64,000 bases of DNA. Origin: JABDJL01 sp963664065. Lineage in GTDB: Bacteria > Pseudomonadota > Gammaproteobacteria > Xanthomonadales > SZUA-36. The number at the start of each line of letters is the position of its first letter. Within the stretch, counting starts at the first letter, position 1. A model generated the notes under the pieces. It saw nothing but the letters and a program-made list of their open reading frames with translations, had not been told where the DNA came from and searched no databases. Positions 1 to 8,989 of the stretch are shown one piece after another. Where the stretch lies: NCBI GenBank assembly GCA_963664065.1, contig OY760942.1, positions 2,046,001 through 2,110,000 on the forward strand, read 5' to 3'. Position numbers and translations under genes: made by a program.

Positions 1-2
1 AT

Positions 3-908
3 TTTCCAACGCCGTTGCAGGAAAACTATGCGGAATTCATGGCTGGCCACCGCTTGAAACGTGAGCTGATTGCAACCCAGGTCACCAATAGCCTGGTCAA
101 CCGCATGGGCGTGTCGTTTGTGTTGCGTATGCGCGATGACACCAGCGCCACACCGGCCGAGGTCGCCCGTGCCTACGCCATAGCCCGCGAATTATTTGAC
201 GCCCGCGATTACTGGGCAAAGATTGAATCCCTGGACAACAAGGTTGAGGCTGAGCTGCAAACCAGGGCCTTACTGGCCATGTGGACATTGCTTCGACAAG
301 TCACTCGCTGGATTGCAAACCATCCAGGCCACGAGCTGAATATTGAGGCCATGGTGGGCAAGCTTCAGCCGGGTATGAACGAAATGCAGAAAATCATCAC
401 AAGAAAATTGAATGATGAAGAAAAACAAAAGGTTGCAGATATCGAAGCGCCACTCATCAAAGGCGGGTTTCCCAAATCCCTTGCCCGCAGGGTGGCTACT
501 CTGAACCTGCTGGCCCCGGCCCTGGACGTGGTGGCAACCGCAGCTGCGCGGGATATGGAAGTGCATTCGGTGGCCAAAGTTTATTTTGGCCTGGGTGAAT
601 CCCTGGGGCTGAAATGGTTCCGCGGGCATGTTGAGAGCCTGTCGGTTGAGGGCCAGTGGCATGCGCACGCGCGCGGCAATCTTAGGGATGAACTGTATTC
701 TCATCATCGCGAGATGGTGAACCGGGTACTGGACGCATCGAATGGAGAGGCCGATCCGGTTGCGGAATGGATAGAAATGCATCATCTCGATGTCAACCGA
801 GTCATCGAGATGATGCAGGATATGCGTAACCTGGCGAATATGGATTATGCAACGCTTTCGGTTGCGGTTCGCTCGCTGGGACAATTACTCAGCGCAACCG
901 AAGTATGA
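3..908 (+). CDS. gdhB: NAD-specific glutamate dehydrogenase (large GDH-180 type), C-terminal fragment
   Basis: This is the last ~300 residues of a giant (about 1,600-residue) NAD-dependent glutamate dehydrogenase, a cytoplasmic enzyme that deaminates glutamate to 2-oxoglutarate and ammonia. The frame is already open at base 3, reading FPTPLQENYAEFM, so the gene is cut by the window edge and is not truly truncated. Recognisable family segments are HRLKRELIATQ and NSLVNRMG near the start of the visible part, followed by a largely helical C-terminal region. The catalytic domain lies out of view. The TGA stop overlaps the next gene's ATG (ATGA), which suggests translational coupling to NAD kinase. 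That pairing makes sense because both products handle NAD, but this is inference. Confidence 0.88.
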   Translation, partial: FPTPLQENYAEFMAGHRLKRELIATQVTNSLVNRMGVSFVLRMRDDTSATPAEVARAYAIARELFDARDYWAKIESLDNKVEAELQTRALLAMWTLLRQVTRWIANHPGHELNIEAMVGKLQPGMNEMQKIITRKLNDEEKQKVADIEAPLIKGGFPKSLARRVATLNLLAPALDVVATAAARDMEVHSVAKVYFGLGESLGLKWFRGHVESLSVEGQWHAHARGNLRDELYSHHREMVNRVLDASNGEADPVAEWIEMHHLDVNRVIEMMQDMRNLANMDYATLSVAVRSLGQLLSATEV

Positions 909-1666
909 GCAAAGACATTCACTTTGTTGCCAGCACGGTTCCGGCGGCGCAGCAGGCTTTAGAAATGATGCAGCGAGAATATGGCCAGGCGCCGATTGAG
1001 TCTGCCCAAATCATCGTGGCCCTGGGTGGCGATGGTTTTATGTTGCGCACCTTGCACAAGTTTATCGAGGCAGACTTGCCAACCTATGGGATGAAACTGG
1101 GTACGGTGGGTTTCCTGATGAACCGCTATGTTGAAGGCGGGCTTAATGAGCGTCTTGCAAAAGCAGACCTGGTGGAATTGAATCCGTTGCGGATGAAAAC
1201 CCGCAGCATGGATGGAGAAGAGTCTGGCGCGCTGGCCATTAACGAAGTTTCACTGTTGCGCCAAACCAACCAGGCCGCGCACATACGCATACTGGTCAAT
1301 GACCTTGTGAAGGTAGAGGAACTGGTTTGCGATGGTGTACTGGTGTCGACCGCGGCCGGCAGCACCGCCTACAACCTGTCGGCACACGGCCCGATTCTCC
1401 CCCTGGGAACCGACGCACTGGCGCTGACCCCTATCAGCCCGTTCCGTCCGAGGCGCTGGAAAGGCGCTATTTTGCCTGTTTCCGCCCACATCACTTTCGA
1501 AGTGCTTAACGGTGACAAGCGCTCGGTTAGTGCCACCGCGGACTACAACGAAGTACGCGATGTACTCAGAGTTGAGGTTTTCGAGGACAATTCCACTACG
1601 CTTAAGCTGATGTTTGACCCGGATCACTCGCTGGAGGAACGAATCCTGAACGAGCAATTTATCTGA
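905..1666 (+). CDS. nadK: NAD kinase (ATP-NAD kinase)
   Basis: This cytoplasmic enzyme phosphorylates NAD to NADP. The 253-residue product has the diagnostic GGDG motif (ALGGDGFMLRT, about residues 40-50), then TVGFLMN, an NEVSLLR segment, and the glycine-rich DGVLVSTAAGSTAYNLSAHGP region (about 142-162) that forms the nucleotide site. It is shorter than the ~290-residue enterobacterial enzyme and resembles the short NAD kinases of alphaproteobacteria and some gammaproteobacteria. The ATG overlaps the glutamate dehydrogenase stop codon by four bases, so the two are probably co-translated. A REP-type repeat follows the stop within about 13 bases. Identification is firm. Confidence 0.93.
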   Translation: MSKDIHFVASTVPAAQQALEMMQREYGQAPIESAQIIVALGGDGFMLRTLHKFIEADLPTYGMKLGTVGFLMNRYVEGGLNERLAKADLVELNPLRMKTRSMDGEESGALAINEVSLLRQTNQAAHIRILVNDLVKVEELVCDGVLVSTAAGSTAYNLSAHGPILPLGTDALALTPISPFRPRRWKGAILPVSAHITFEVLNGDKRSVSATADYNEVRDVLRVEVFEDNSTTLKLMFDPDHSLEERILNEQFI

Positions 1667-1678
1667 CCGGTTATTTTG

Positions 1679-1808
1679 TGTGGGAGCGAGCACCTGCTCG
1701 TGAATTCCTAAATTCTGCACTTACTAACACAAAAAGCTTCGCGATTAATAATCGCTCCTACAAGCTTCGGTTATTTTGTGTGGGAGCGATTATTAATCGT
1801 GAAGCTTT
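1679..1808. repeat. REP-type palindromic repeat cluster (copy A plus an extra half)
   Basis: Three palindromic units with cores GGGAGCGA...TCGC lie here, as in the REP sequences of pseudomonads. The first 94 bases (1679-1772) recur in inverted orientation, almost base for base, at 2801-2894. A further unit, GGGAGCGATTATTAATCG, follows at about 1781-1798. The cluster lies between nadK and the 5'-nucleotidase gene and probably spreads through an IS200-like REP-associated transposase encoded elsewhere. No such gene is in this window. Confidence 0.85.
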
Positions 1809-1845
1809 TCTCAATATTTGAGACACCTTCTGTTATTCTGAAACC

Positions 1846-2763
1846 ATGAAAAGCGCCGAAATCCATCAACTTGTCACCAAACCCCTGGTGGTCGCGGTGT
1901 CTTCGCGTGCGTTGTTTGACCTGGATGAAAGCCACCGGATCTTCGAGGACCGGGGTATCGAGGGATATCGTGCATACCAGGTAGAAAAAGAAAACGACAT
2001 CCTCAAACGGGGGGAGGCATTCCCGCTGGTGCGGAAACTGCTTGCACTGAATGATGATGAGGTAGAGCACCCGGGAGTGGATGTTATCCTGCTGTCTCGC
2101 AACAGCACCGACACGGGGCTAAGAATTTTTAACTCCATTGAACATTACGGTCTGAACATCGAACGTGCCGTATTTACCAATGGTGAAAGCCGTTACCCGT
2201 ACATGGAGTCCTTCGGTGCCAGCCTTTTCCTTTCATCTCACGCAGAAGATGTCCGGCGTACGCTTGAAGCCGGGTTTGCTGCTGCCATGGTTCTTACCGG
2301 CACAAATGACCGTCCCGATAGTGGTCAGTTACGTATCGCATTTGACGGAGACGCGGTGTTGTTCAGTGATGAGGCAGAGCGTGTTTACCAGGAGCACGGC
2401 CTGGAAGTTTTCTCGGACAGCGAGCGACGGGCAGCCGAGACTCCCTTGAGTGTCGGGCCGTTTATGCCGTTTCTCACGGCACTACACCAAATTCAGTCGG
2501 CCTACCCGATTGAAAACAATCCTATCCGCACGGCGTTGGTTACCGCGCGCTCTGCACCGGCCCACAAAAGGGTGATTTTGACTTTGAGAAAATGGGGCAT
2601 TCGGATTGACGAGTCTCTTTTCCTCGGAGGAAACCCCAAAGGACCTTACCTGAAGGCCTTTGGCGCAGATATTTTCTTTGATGACCAGCAAGTTCATATT
2701 GATTCTGCGAAGGAACATGTGGCGACCGGGCATGTGCCGTCGGGTGTGATGAACGAAAGCTGA
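1846..2763 (+). CDS. cytosolic 5'-nucleotidase (NT5C1-like family)
   Basis: This 305-residue soluble protein matches the bacterial relatives of cytosolic 5'-nucleotidase 1 (Pfam 5-nucleotidase, PF06189), which dephosphorylate nucleoside monophosphates. The recognisable parts are the N-terminal LVVAVSSRALFDLDESH segment with its aspartates (about residues 14-30), ILLSRNSTDTGLRIFNS (about 80-96), VFTNGESRY (about 108-116), the FLSSHAEDV segment and a C-terminal FLGGNPKGPYLKAFGADIFFDD block (about 258-279). It has no signal peptide. The ATG at 1846 is the first plausible start. The gene stands alone between two inverted REP copies, with no neighbour in the same transcription unit. Confidence 0.82.
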   Translation: MKSAEIHQLVTKPLVVAVSSRALFDLDESHRIFEDRGIEGYRAYQVEKENDILKRGEAFPLVRKLLALNDDEVEHPGVDVILLSRNSTDTGLRIFNSIEHYGLNIERAVFTNGESRYPYMESFGASLFLSSHAEDVRRTLEAGFAAAMVLTGTNDRPDSGQLRIAFDGDAVLFSDEAERVYQEHGLEVFSDSERRAAETPLSVGPFMPFLTALHQIQSAYPIENNPIRTALVTARSAPAHKRVILTLRKWGIRIDESLFLGGNPKGPYLKAFGADIFFDDQQVHIDSAKEHVATGHVPSGVMNES

Positions 2764-2800
2764 AAGAATTCGCGATTGGGCGTTCGGTTGGCACAAGGGT

Positions 2801-2894
2801 AACCGAAGCTTGTGGGAGCGATTATTAATCGCGAAGCTTTTTGTGTAAGTGAGTGCAGAATTTAGGAATTCGCGAGCAGGCGCTCGCTACTACG
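2801..2894. repeat. REP-type repeat, inverted copy B
   Basis: This is the reverse complement of 1679-1772 with only a handful of differences over 94 bases, so the 5'-nucleotidase gene sits between two long inverted repeats about 1 kb apart. It contains two palindromic units, GGGAGCGATTATTAATCGCG and GAATTCGCGAGCAGGCGCTCGC. It ends two bases before the TAA of the convergent peptidase gene. Confidence 0.85.
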
Positions 2895-2895
2895 A

Positions 2896-4614
2896 TTATT
2901 CTGCCAATGAAGCTTCGCGGATGGCCCGGAACTCGTTGCCCTCATACCACTGTGGCCATTGATCGCCATTGGCCAGGCGGTAACCGATTTTGTAAAAAAT
3001 TTGCAGGTCTTCGATTGCTGCTTCCACATCCCAGTCATCCTGGATTTCGTCACCAGGTGAGTGGTAGCGGTTTGCGACGAAATCAGCATTCCGTTGAGTC
3101 ACGTAATCAGCCCCGTGTTCGCGGTCTACCGTACCACCACGGGCATACAGGATGGGTACGCCTTTCTTGGCAAAATTAAAATGGTCGGAGCGGTAATAAA
3201 AGCCCTTTTCAGGCGTGGCTTCAGGTGTGACCGTTCGGCCGGATTCAAGCGCAACTTCCGCAAGCACATCCTCCATTTCAGATCCGCCATGGCCGATCAC
3301 CACTATATCGTTCATCTTGCCGCGGAAATTCAGACGATCCATATTGATGCCGCCGATGGTTTTATTCATCGGAAAGACGGGCATTTCTGCATAGGCCTTG
3401 GAGCCCAGCAACCCTGATTCTTCGGCGGTAACTGCCAGGAAACCCACCGAGCGGCGGGGAGATTCAGCCGTGGACGCCCAGGCTTCGGCAATTTCCAGCA
3501 TACCGCTGGTGCCACTGGCGTTATCTTCGGCGCCGTTGTAGATGAAATCACCTTCTTCGCCTTCCTGGTGTGCCATGGTTCCCATGTGGTCCCAGTGCGC
3601 CATGTAAATGAACAGCTCGTCGGCAGCCTCTGTGCCGGGCTTCAGGGCGCCTACGTTATAGGATTCCGCAAACTCGAGCGTATTTTGAATATTCACATTA
3701 GCGCTCAGACCCAGCGCAATGGGTGTTATGGAACCGCTGGCGGCCTGTGTTTCAAGTACGGCCAATGATTGTCCAGCGTGCGCAAGAATTTCTTCAGCAA
3801 CGTGATGCTGCAGCCAGCCTTCTACCTTGATCCGGTGCATGTTTTTGTTTTCAGGAGCGATATCGAATTGTGGTCCCTGCCTGCCATCCTCGATCACGTT
3901 CCAGCCATATGCTGCTGCTGCCGTTTCATGAACGATTAGCAATCCGGCAGCCCCCTGGCGCGCTGCTTCCTCGTACTTGTATGTCCAGCGTCCGTAATAG
4001 GTCATTGAATTGCCGTTGAACAATTCCGGGTTCTGGGTTGCAAAACCGGGATCGTTGACCAGCACGATGACGGTTTTACCCGTGACATCCTGTCCCGCGT
4101 AGTCATCCCAGTCGTATTCCGGCGCCACGATGCCATAACCCGCCCAGACCAGTTCACTGTTTTCCAAACCGGTCTGCTCGACCACCCGCTTGGTGAAAAC
4201 AGAGGCCTCGGGACCATTTGCATAGCTGAGCGCGATGTTGCCGTCGTGGTCAGAAATGAGCAAGCTCATATCGCCATGCGCTTCAACCGCGACCAGTGGC
4301 ACTGCCTGCCGGTAACTGTCACCAAACATGGGCTGCAGCCCCATTTCCTTGAATTGAGTTTCAAGGTAATTCAGCGTTAACCGCTCGCCTTCGGACATTG
4401 GAGCGCGGCCGCCGAACTCATCCGAGGCCAGCGTCCCGATACGCTGTAGCAGGCCATCGGTATCAATCCGATCCAGCGGGTTCTCATAAGGATGAGTATC
4501 AACCGTGCCCTGAACAGGATCTGTTTTTTGCGCATTGGACGGGCTTTCTGATTGACCGCAGGCCGAAAGTATCAGTAAGGAGGAAAATAATGAGGTAAAA
4601 GTTCGTTGGATCAC
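2896..4614 (-). CDS. M28-family zinc metallopeptidase, lipoprotein, with PA domain
   Basis: This is a predicted lipoprotein aminopeptidase or carboxypeptidase acting in the periplasm or at the outer membrane. The start is GTG, followed by a lipoprotein signal peptide with lipobox LSAC (Cys about residue 19). A protease-associated domain occupies roughly residues 150-260. The M28 catalytic domain follows with its zinc ligands: AHWDHMG (His), NGAEDNASGTSGMLE (Asp), AEESGLLGSKAYA (Glu pair) and the late YRSDHFNFA His. At 572 residues it is typical for PA-M28 proteins. The gene is monocistronic, convergent with the 5'-nucleotidase gene, and REP-type repeats flank both of its ends. The substrate cannot be told from sequence. 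Confidence 0.88.
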   Translation of the reverse strand: MIQRTFTSLFSSLLILSACGQSESPSNAQKTDPVQGTVDTHPYENPLDRIDTDGLLQRIGTLASDEFGGRAPMSEGERLTLNYLETQFKEMGLQPMFGDSYRQAVPLVAVEAHGDMSLLISDHDGNIALSYANGPEASVFTKRVVEQTGLENSELVWAGYGIVAPEYDWDDYAGQDVTGKTVIVLVNDPGFATQNPELFNGNSMTYYGRWTYKYEEAARQGAAGLLIVHETAAAAYGWNVIEDGRQGPQFDIAPENKNMHRIKVEGWLQHHVAEEILAHAGQSLAVLETQAASGSITPIALGLSANVNIQNTLEFAESYNVGALKPGTEAADELFIYMAHWDHMGTMAHQEGEEGDFIYNGAEDNASGTSGMLEIAEAWASTAESPRRSVGFLAVTAEESGLLGSKAYAEMPVFPMNKTIGGINMDRLNFRGKMNDIVVIGHGGSEMEDVLAEVALESGRTVTPEATPEKGFYYRSDHFNFAKKGVPILYARGGTVDREHGADYVTQRNADFVANRYHSPGDEIQDDWDVEAAIEDLQIFYKIGYRLANGDQWPQWYEGNEFRAIREASLAE

Positions 4615-4698
4615 GGCTGGCTCCGAAAGAGATCGAATGGTCGGTGCAAACTACTAGACAATTTGAGATCGTGCAAGATTATCGATAGTAAATTTGTA

Positions 4699-4787
4699 GT
4701 GTGGGAGCGATCGATGATCGCTGCCACAATCTAAATCCGCCATTGTACTCGCGGACACAATTCGCGATTAATAATCGCTCCTACAAA
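4699..4787. repeat. REP-type repeat doublet
   Basis: Two palindromic units, GGGAGCGATCGATGATCGCTGCC and TTCGCGATTAATAATCGCTCC, face each other across about 40 bases in the 292-base gap between the divergent-side end of the M28 peptidase gene and the 3' end of murB. Nothing else was seen in this gap. Confidence 0.75.
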
Positions 4788-4906
4788 ATTAGCGAACAAT
4801 GTGCCAGCCTTTAGAAGTGCGCCCTGCAGCCGGGTCGGGGGAGACCTAAACCATTGGAATCATAGTCAGCCACAGGACGCAACCATACGATACCGTATTT
4901 TCAAGG

Positions 4907-5947
4907 CTAAGGTATTGCCCCAAACACCTGTGGCTCGCGCACGAGAGTAATGCCAAACCGGTCCTGAACTGATTTGGCAATGCTCCACGAGAGCTCCAAA
5001 ATCTCAAAGCCACTGGCCTGGCCGTGATTAACCAGCACCAGGGCATGGTCTCGTGAAACACCGGCATCGCCTTGACGGAATCCTTTCCAGCCGCATTGTT
5101 CGATCATCCAGGCAGCGCTGAGCTTGCAGATTTCATCACTCACCCGGTACACCGGCATTGCCTCGTGTCCTGAACGCAGCTCCTCGGCCCGGTCTGTGCC
5201 AATTTCCGGGTTTTTAAAGAAGCTGCCCGCGTTGGCAATAACAGCCGGATCAGGAAGTTTTCTCTGGCGAATACGGATCACCGCTTCACTGACTTCTTTT
5301 GCGCCCGGATTCTTGATATTCATGGCTGAAAGTTCGCTCGCCAACCCGGTATAGGAAAGTTCGGGTTTGAAGTTTTTCAGTAGTCTCAGGTGACATGACA
5401 GAATCAGGAAACGATCAGGTTCAGTGGACTTAAAACGGCTGTCACGATAGGAAAATCCGCAATCTTCAGACTTAATGCTCACGATTTGGCCGGATTGCCA
5501 GTCCAGCGCCTTAACCGATTCCAGTACATTGGAAATCTCGACCCCGTAAGCGCCAATATTCTGCATGGGTGCGGCACCGACAAGTCCCGGAATCAGGCTC
5601 AGGTTTTCCAGACCGTAATATCCTTGGTTGAGCGTCCACAAAACGAACTCGTGCCAGTTTTCACCGGCCGCAACTTCAATCAGTACCGAGTCGCCATCTT
5701 CCTCAACCAGGTTCCGCCCCCTGATCCGATTAAGGTAAACCGTGCCCGGCACATCCGAGGTAAACAAAATATTACTGCCGCCGCCAAGCACCAGGTCTGC
5801 ACCTGTATCGAATGAACTGGCCGGCTGTGATTGTGCCTGTAGTTGCTGCACGTCATCCATTGATTCAAGCCAGTGCATATTGTTGGCGACCGCATTAACA
5901 CCAAAGCTGTTGAACGGTTTGAGTGAAATATCTGCTGCTGTTTTCAT
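4907..5947 (-). CDS. murB: UDP-N-acetylenolpyruvoylglucosamine reductase
   Basis: MurB is the FAD- and NADPH-dependent enzyme that completes UDP-N-acetylmuramate for peptidoglycan synthesis. The 346-residue protein is of the long (E. coli, type I) form. It shows FNSFGVNA near the N-terminus, LVLGGGSNILF (about 50-60) for FAD binding, SLIPGLVGAAPMQNIGAYG (about 121-139), YRDSRFK, the NAGSFFKNP motif carrying the catalytic serine (about 240-248), and a C-terminal VREPQVFG with the catalytic glutamate. It ends with TAG. Its ATG overlaps the pyrD stop as ATGA, so pyrD-murB form a coupled pair. Confidence 0.95.
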   Translation of the reverse strand: MKTAADISLKPFNSFGVNAVANNMHWLESMDDVQQLQAQSQPASSFDTGADLVLGGGSNILFTSDVPGTVYLNRIRGRNLVEEDGDSVLIEVAAGENWHEFVLWTLNQGYYGLENLSLIPGLVGAAPMQNIGAYGVEISNVLESVKALDWQSGQIVSIKSEDCGFSYRDSRFKSTEPDRFLILSCHLRLLKNFKPELSYTGLASELSAMNIKNPGAKEVSEAVIRIRQRKLPDPAVIANAGSFFKNPEIGTDRAEELRSGHEAMPVYRVSDEICKLSAAWMIEQCGWKGFRQGDAGVSRDHALVLVNHGQASGFEILELSWSIAKSVQDRFGITLVREPQVFGAIP

Positions 5948-6969
5948 GGCGCCTTTTGTGCCAAGCTGATCGCTTGCAGGCAGTCAGCGATCAGTTGCGG
6001 CCCCCGGTAGACAAAACCGGTGTAAAACTGAACCAGGTCTGCACCCAGTTGAATTTTCCGTGCTGCATCTTCCCCGCTGCTGATACCACCCACGCCGATC
6101 AGTGCCACTTCAGCCGGCAGAGCATTTTTGAGACTGGCCAGTATTGCATCTGCTTTTTCACGCAATGGTGTCCCGGAAAGCCCGCCATCTTCGCTGGCAT
6201 GCGGCAATCCATCAACACCAGGACGATCCAGGGTGGTGTTGGTTGCGATCACCCCGTCAATCCTGTGTTTTTCGATCACTGATGCAATCGACTGAATACC
6301 GGCTTCATCCAGGTCAGGGGCAACCTTGACTGCGATCGGAACGCACTTGTCCAATTCGTTCGCCAATTCTGCCCGCCTCCTGGCCAATTTCCCCAACAGC
6401 TCATCAAGGGCTTCTTCACGCTGAAGGTCGCGCAGGTTGCGGGTATTGGGCGAGGAAATATTGACCGTAATGTAATCGGCATGCGGGTAGGCCTGTTCGA
6501 AGCAATAGAGATAATCATCGGCCGCGTGCTCAATGGGTGTGTCCTTGTTCTTGCCGATATTGATACCAAGCACGCCCTTGTATTGACGCTGTTCTGCACG
6601 GCGAACCAGGTGTTTAACGCCTTTGTTATTAAAGCCCAGCCGGTTGATCATTGCCCCTGCCTGGCTGATTCGGAATACCCGGGGTTTCGGGTTGCCGGGC
6701 TGGGGTCTGGGTGTGACCGTACCAACCTCGATAAATCCGAAGCCCAGGTCACCCAGGGCATCAATATAATCACCGTTTTTGTCCATGCCGGCAGACATGC
6801 CGACCGGGTTGGGAAAATTGATTCCCATCACTTTCACCGGCTGGCTGATGGTATTGCACAGCAGGCGGGTTGCGCCCAAAACGTGACCCAGTCGCAGACT
6901 GTCCAGGGCCAGTTCATGTGCCTTTTCGGGCGATGCGGCGAACAGGGCGCTTCGGATTAATGAATACAT
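5944..6969 (-). CDS. pyrD: dihydroorotate dehydrogenase (quinone), class 2
   Basis: This membrane-associated flavoprotein oxidises dihydroorotate to orotate in pyrimidine synthesis and passes the electrons to quinone. The 341-residue sequence is full length for class 2 enzymes. It has the N-terminal amphipathic helical segment, NPVGMSAGMDKNGDYIDAL, EVGTVTPRPQPGNPKPR (about 81-97), NISSPNTRNLRDLQ with the catalytic serine, and the C-terminal GVGGISSGEDA and VQFYTGFVYRGP phosphate and FMN motifs. It is the first gene of the pyrD-murB pair. A palindromic repeat lies directly upstream. Confidence 0.95.
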   Translation of the reverse strand: MYSLIRSALFAASPEKAHELALDSLRLGHVLGATRLLCNTISQPVKVMGINFPNPVGMSAGMDKNGDYIDALGDLGFGFIEVGTVTPRPQPGNPKPRVFRISQAGAMINRLGFNNKGVKHLVRRAEQRQYKGVLGINIGKNKDTPIEHAADDYLYCFEQAYPHADYITVNISSPNTRNLRDLQREEALDELLGKLARRRAELANELDKCVPIAVKVAPDLDEAGIQSIASVIEKHRIDGVIATNTTLDRPGVDGLPHASEDGGLSGTPLREKADAILASLKNALPAEVALIGVGGISSGEDAARKIQLGADLVQFYTGFVYRGPQLIADCLQAISLAQKAP

Positions 6970-6997
6970 ATTTGAATGGGATCAGAGAACCGGAACA

Positions 6998-7071
6998 GGG
7001 GTCAGAGTAAAGATTGAGAAGAACACCAGTTTCCTCATGCAATCCGCTGATTTAATTTTTACTCTGGCCCC
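6998..7071. repeat. Palindromic repeat element, GGGGTCAGAGTAAA family
   Basis: A 14-base arm GGGGTCAGAGTAAA at 6998-7011 pairs with TTTACTCTGGCCCC at 7058-7071 with one mismatch, across a 46-base spacer. The element lies in the 122-base gap between pyrD and amaB. Related elements occur at 18879-18928 and 37145-37218, so this is a dispersed family. It has the size and form of mobile REP-like elements. Confidence 0.75.
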
Positions 7072-7091
7072 ATTTATCCCCATATATCCTG

Positions 7092-8624
7092 TTACAGATC
7101 AAACTTTATGCCTTGCGCCAGGGGCAAGTCCGTACCGTAGTTAATGGTATTGGTCTGGCGCCGCATATAGGCTTTCCAGGCATCGGAGCCGGACTCGCGC
7201 CCTCCGCCCGTTTCCTTCTCGCCTCCAAATGCACCGCCGATTTCAGCACCCGAGGTTCCGATATTCACATTGGCAATACCACAGTCAGATCCTGAAACGG
7301 CCAGGAAGCGCTCGGCGTTGTTTACATTACTGGTAAAGATCGATGAACTGAGTCCCTGGACGACGCCGTTTTGCATTTCAATGGCTTCATCAATATCGCT
7401 GAATGGAATCAGGTAGAGGATGGGTGCGAAGGTTTCCTCCTGCACGATTTCCCAGTGATTCTCAGCGCGGATGATGGCGGGCTCTACGAAGTAGCCGGGA
7501 CGGTTAATTCGCTTGCCGCCGGTCAGCAGCTCACCGCCTTCCGCCTGCGCCCTGGCCACCGCTTTCTCGAAGGTTTCGACCGTCGCTTGGTCTGTCAATG
7601 GACCCATCAGGGTATCCTCTTCCAGCGGATTGCCGATTCGCACCTGCCGGTAAGCGCTGACCAGCTTTTCTGTTACTTCATCCATAATGGAATCGTGCAC
7701 GATTACGCGGCGTGTGGAAGTGCAACGTTGACCGGCCGTGCCGACCGCACCGAACACGATGCCGGGAATGGACATTTTCAAATCAGCTGTTTCATCGAGG
7801 ATGATCGCGTTGTTGCCACCCAGTTCCAGCAGGCTGCGGCCCATGCGTCTGGCGACCTTGATACCGACCTGGCGACCAACCCAGCTTGAACCGGTAAAGG
7901 ACATCAGATCCACACGCGTATCGTTAACAAATTTTTCCGCCAGGTCATGGTTATGCGCCATGAAACTCAAAAAGATCGACGGATAACCGCCGGCTTCAAG
8001 TGCTTCATTGCAGATTTTCTGTACAGCGATGCCGCACAAGGCGCCTTTCACTGAGGGTTTCCAAACCGTTGCGTTACCACAAATGGCAGCAATTAACGCA
8101 TTCCAGGCCCATACCGCCACTGGGAAATTGAACGCGGAGATCACTCCCACCACACCCAGCGGATGCCATTGCTCGTACATGCGGTGTTGAGGGCGTTCTG
8201 AATGCATGGTATAGCCGTACAGCATTCGTGACTGGCCGACTGCGAAATCACCAATGTCGATCATTTCCTGCACTTCACCGTCGCCCTCGGCCTTGATTTT
8301 GCCGTTTTCCAGTGCAACCAGGCTACCCAGCGCGTCCTTGTTTTTGCGCAAAGCCTCGGTGCAAAGTCGGACCGCGTCACCGCGGGCAGGTGCCGGAACG
8401 CTACGCCAGTCTTTAAACACAGCTTGAGCTTTTTCCATTACGCGTTCGTAGTCTGCTTCCGAGGCAGAATGGACTCTGGCAATGACCTCTCCGCTGGCGG
8501 GATTCATGCAATCAAAAATTCCGGCATCGGTTGTCACGGACCATTCTCCATCGCCGAAATATGCTCCGGGGTTGTTTTGTTCAATTCCGAGTGCCTGGAG
8601 AAAATTTTCCTGGAGAATTTCCAT
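7092..8624 (-). CDS. amaB: ALDH7-family aldehyde dehydrogenase (probable aminoadipate-semialdehyde dehydrogenase)
   Basis: This NAD-dependent aldehyde dehydrogenase belongs to the antiquitin (ALDH7A1) family, whose bacterial members oxidise 2-aminoadipate 6-semialdehyde in lysine catabolism. The 510-residue cytoplasmic protein has the antiquitin-like N-terminus, [35 protein letters not shown], the general-base glutamate in LELGGNNAI, and the catalytic cysteine in GQRCTSTRR (about 298-306). It closes with a C-terminal [17 protein letters not shown] segment. The start is an ATG followed by EILQENF. No other lysine-catabolism gene is adjacent, so the substrate rests on family alone. Confidence 0.85.
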   Translation of the reverse strand: MEILQENFLQALGIEQNNPGAYFGDGEWSVTTDAGIFDCMNPASGEVIARVHSASEADYERVMEKAQAVFKDWRSVPAPARGDAVRLCTEALRKNKDALGSLVALENGKIKAEGDGEVQEMIDIGDFAVGQSRMLYGYTMHSERPQHRMYEQWHPLGVVGVISAFNFPVAVWAWNALIAAICGNATVWKPSVKGALCGIAVQKICNEALEAGGYPSIFLSFMAHNHDLAEKFVNDTRVDLMSFTGSSWVGRQVGIKVARRMGRSLLELGGNNAIILDETADLKMSIPGIVFGAVGTAGQRCTSTRRVIVHDSIMDEVTEKLVSAYRQVRIGNPLEEDTLMGPLTDQATVETFEKAVARAQAEGGELLTGGKRINRPGYFVEPAIIRAENHWEIVQEETFAPILYLIPFSDIDEAIEMQNGVVQGLSSSIFTSNVNNAERFLAVSGSDCGIANVNIGTSGAEIGGAFGGEKETGGGRESGSDAWKAYMRRQTNTINYGTDLPLAQGIKFDL

Positions 8625-8761
8625 GTTGTTTTTGTTTCCGTAATTGGGACTTTATCAACCCGATATTATCGCACCGCTACCACTGCCGTGAACACCTGAT
8701 TGAGGCAATTCAATGGCAAAGCTAAAAAGCGAGTGGCCACACAGTTATTTGCCGTGGGCGT

Positions 8762-8789
8762 GGAACTTGGTTACAAGGGTCATGTCATA
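8762..8789 (+). promoter_or_regulatory. Candidate sigma-E promoter for the rpoE operon
   Basis: GGAACTT at 8762-8768 matches the sigma-E -35 consensus exactly. After a 16-base spacer, TCATA at 8785-8789 fits the TCnnA-type -10. It lies 200 bases upstream of the preferred rpoE start, where autoregulated rpoE promoters are expected. The rest of the 8625-8989 gap shows no convincing gene and would make a 5' leader of about 195 bases. Confidence 0.7.
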
Positions 8790-8989
8790 GAATCCATAAA
8801 TATTCACTTGACGGAGTACTGGGCACCAGGCGACCGGGGAGGTTCAACGACCATGTTATCCTCAATACAGGGTTTCCACTGTCCATGATGGCCGGTGGAA
8901 CATCGAATAGCGCAATGGCCATAAAAACAGGCATGACAGATCGGGAAAGTGCCGGTAGAAAGGGCCGTATAAAGGCGGATAAATCCGGC

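Noticed and set aside
8700..8888. Short plus-strand frame before rpoE
   Set aside because: It spans the sigma-E promoter, has no ribosome-binding site and no sequence features of a protein.
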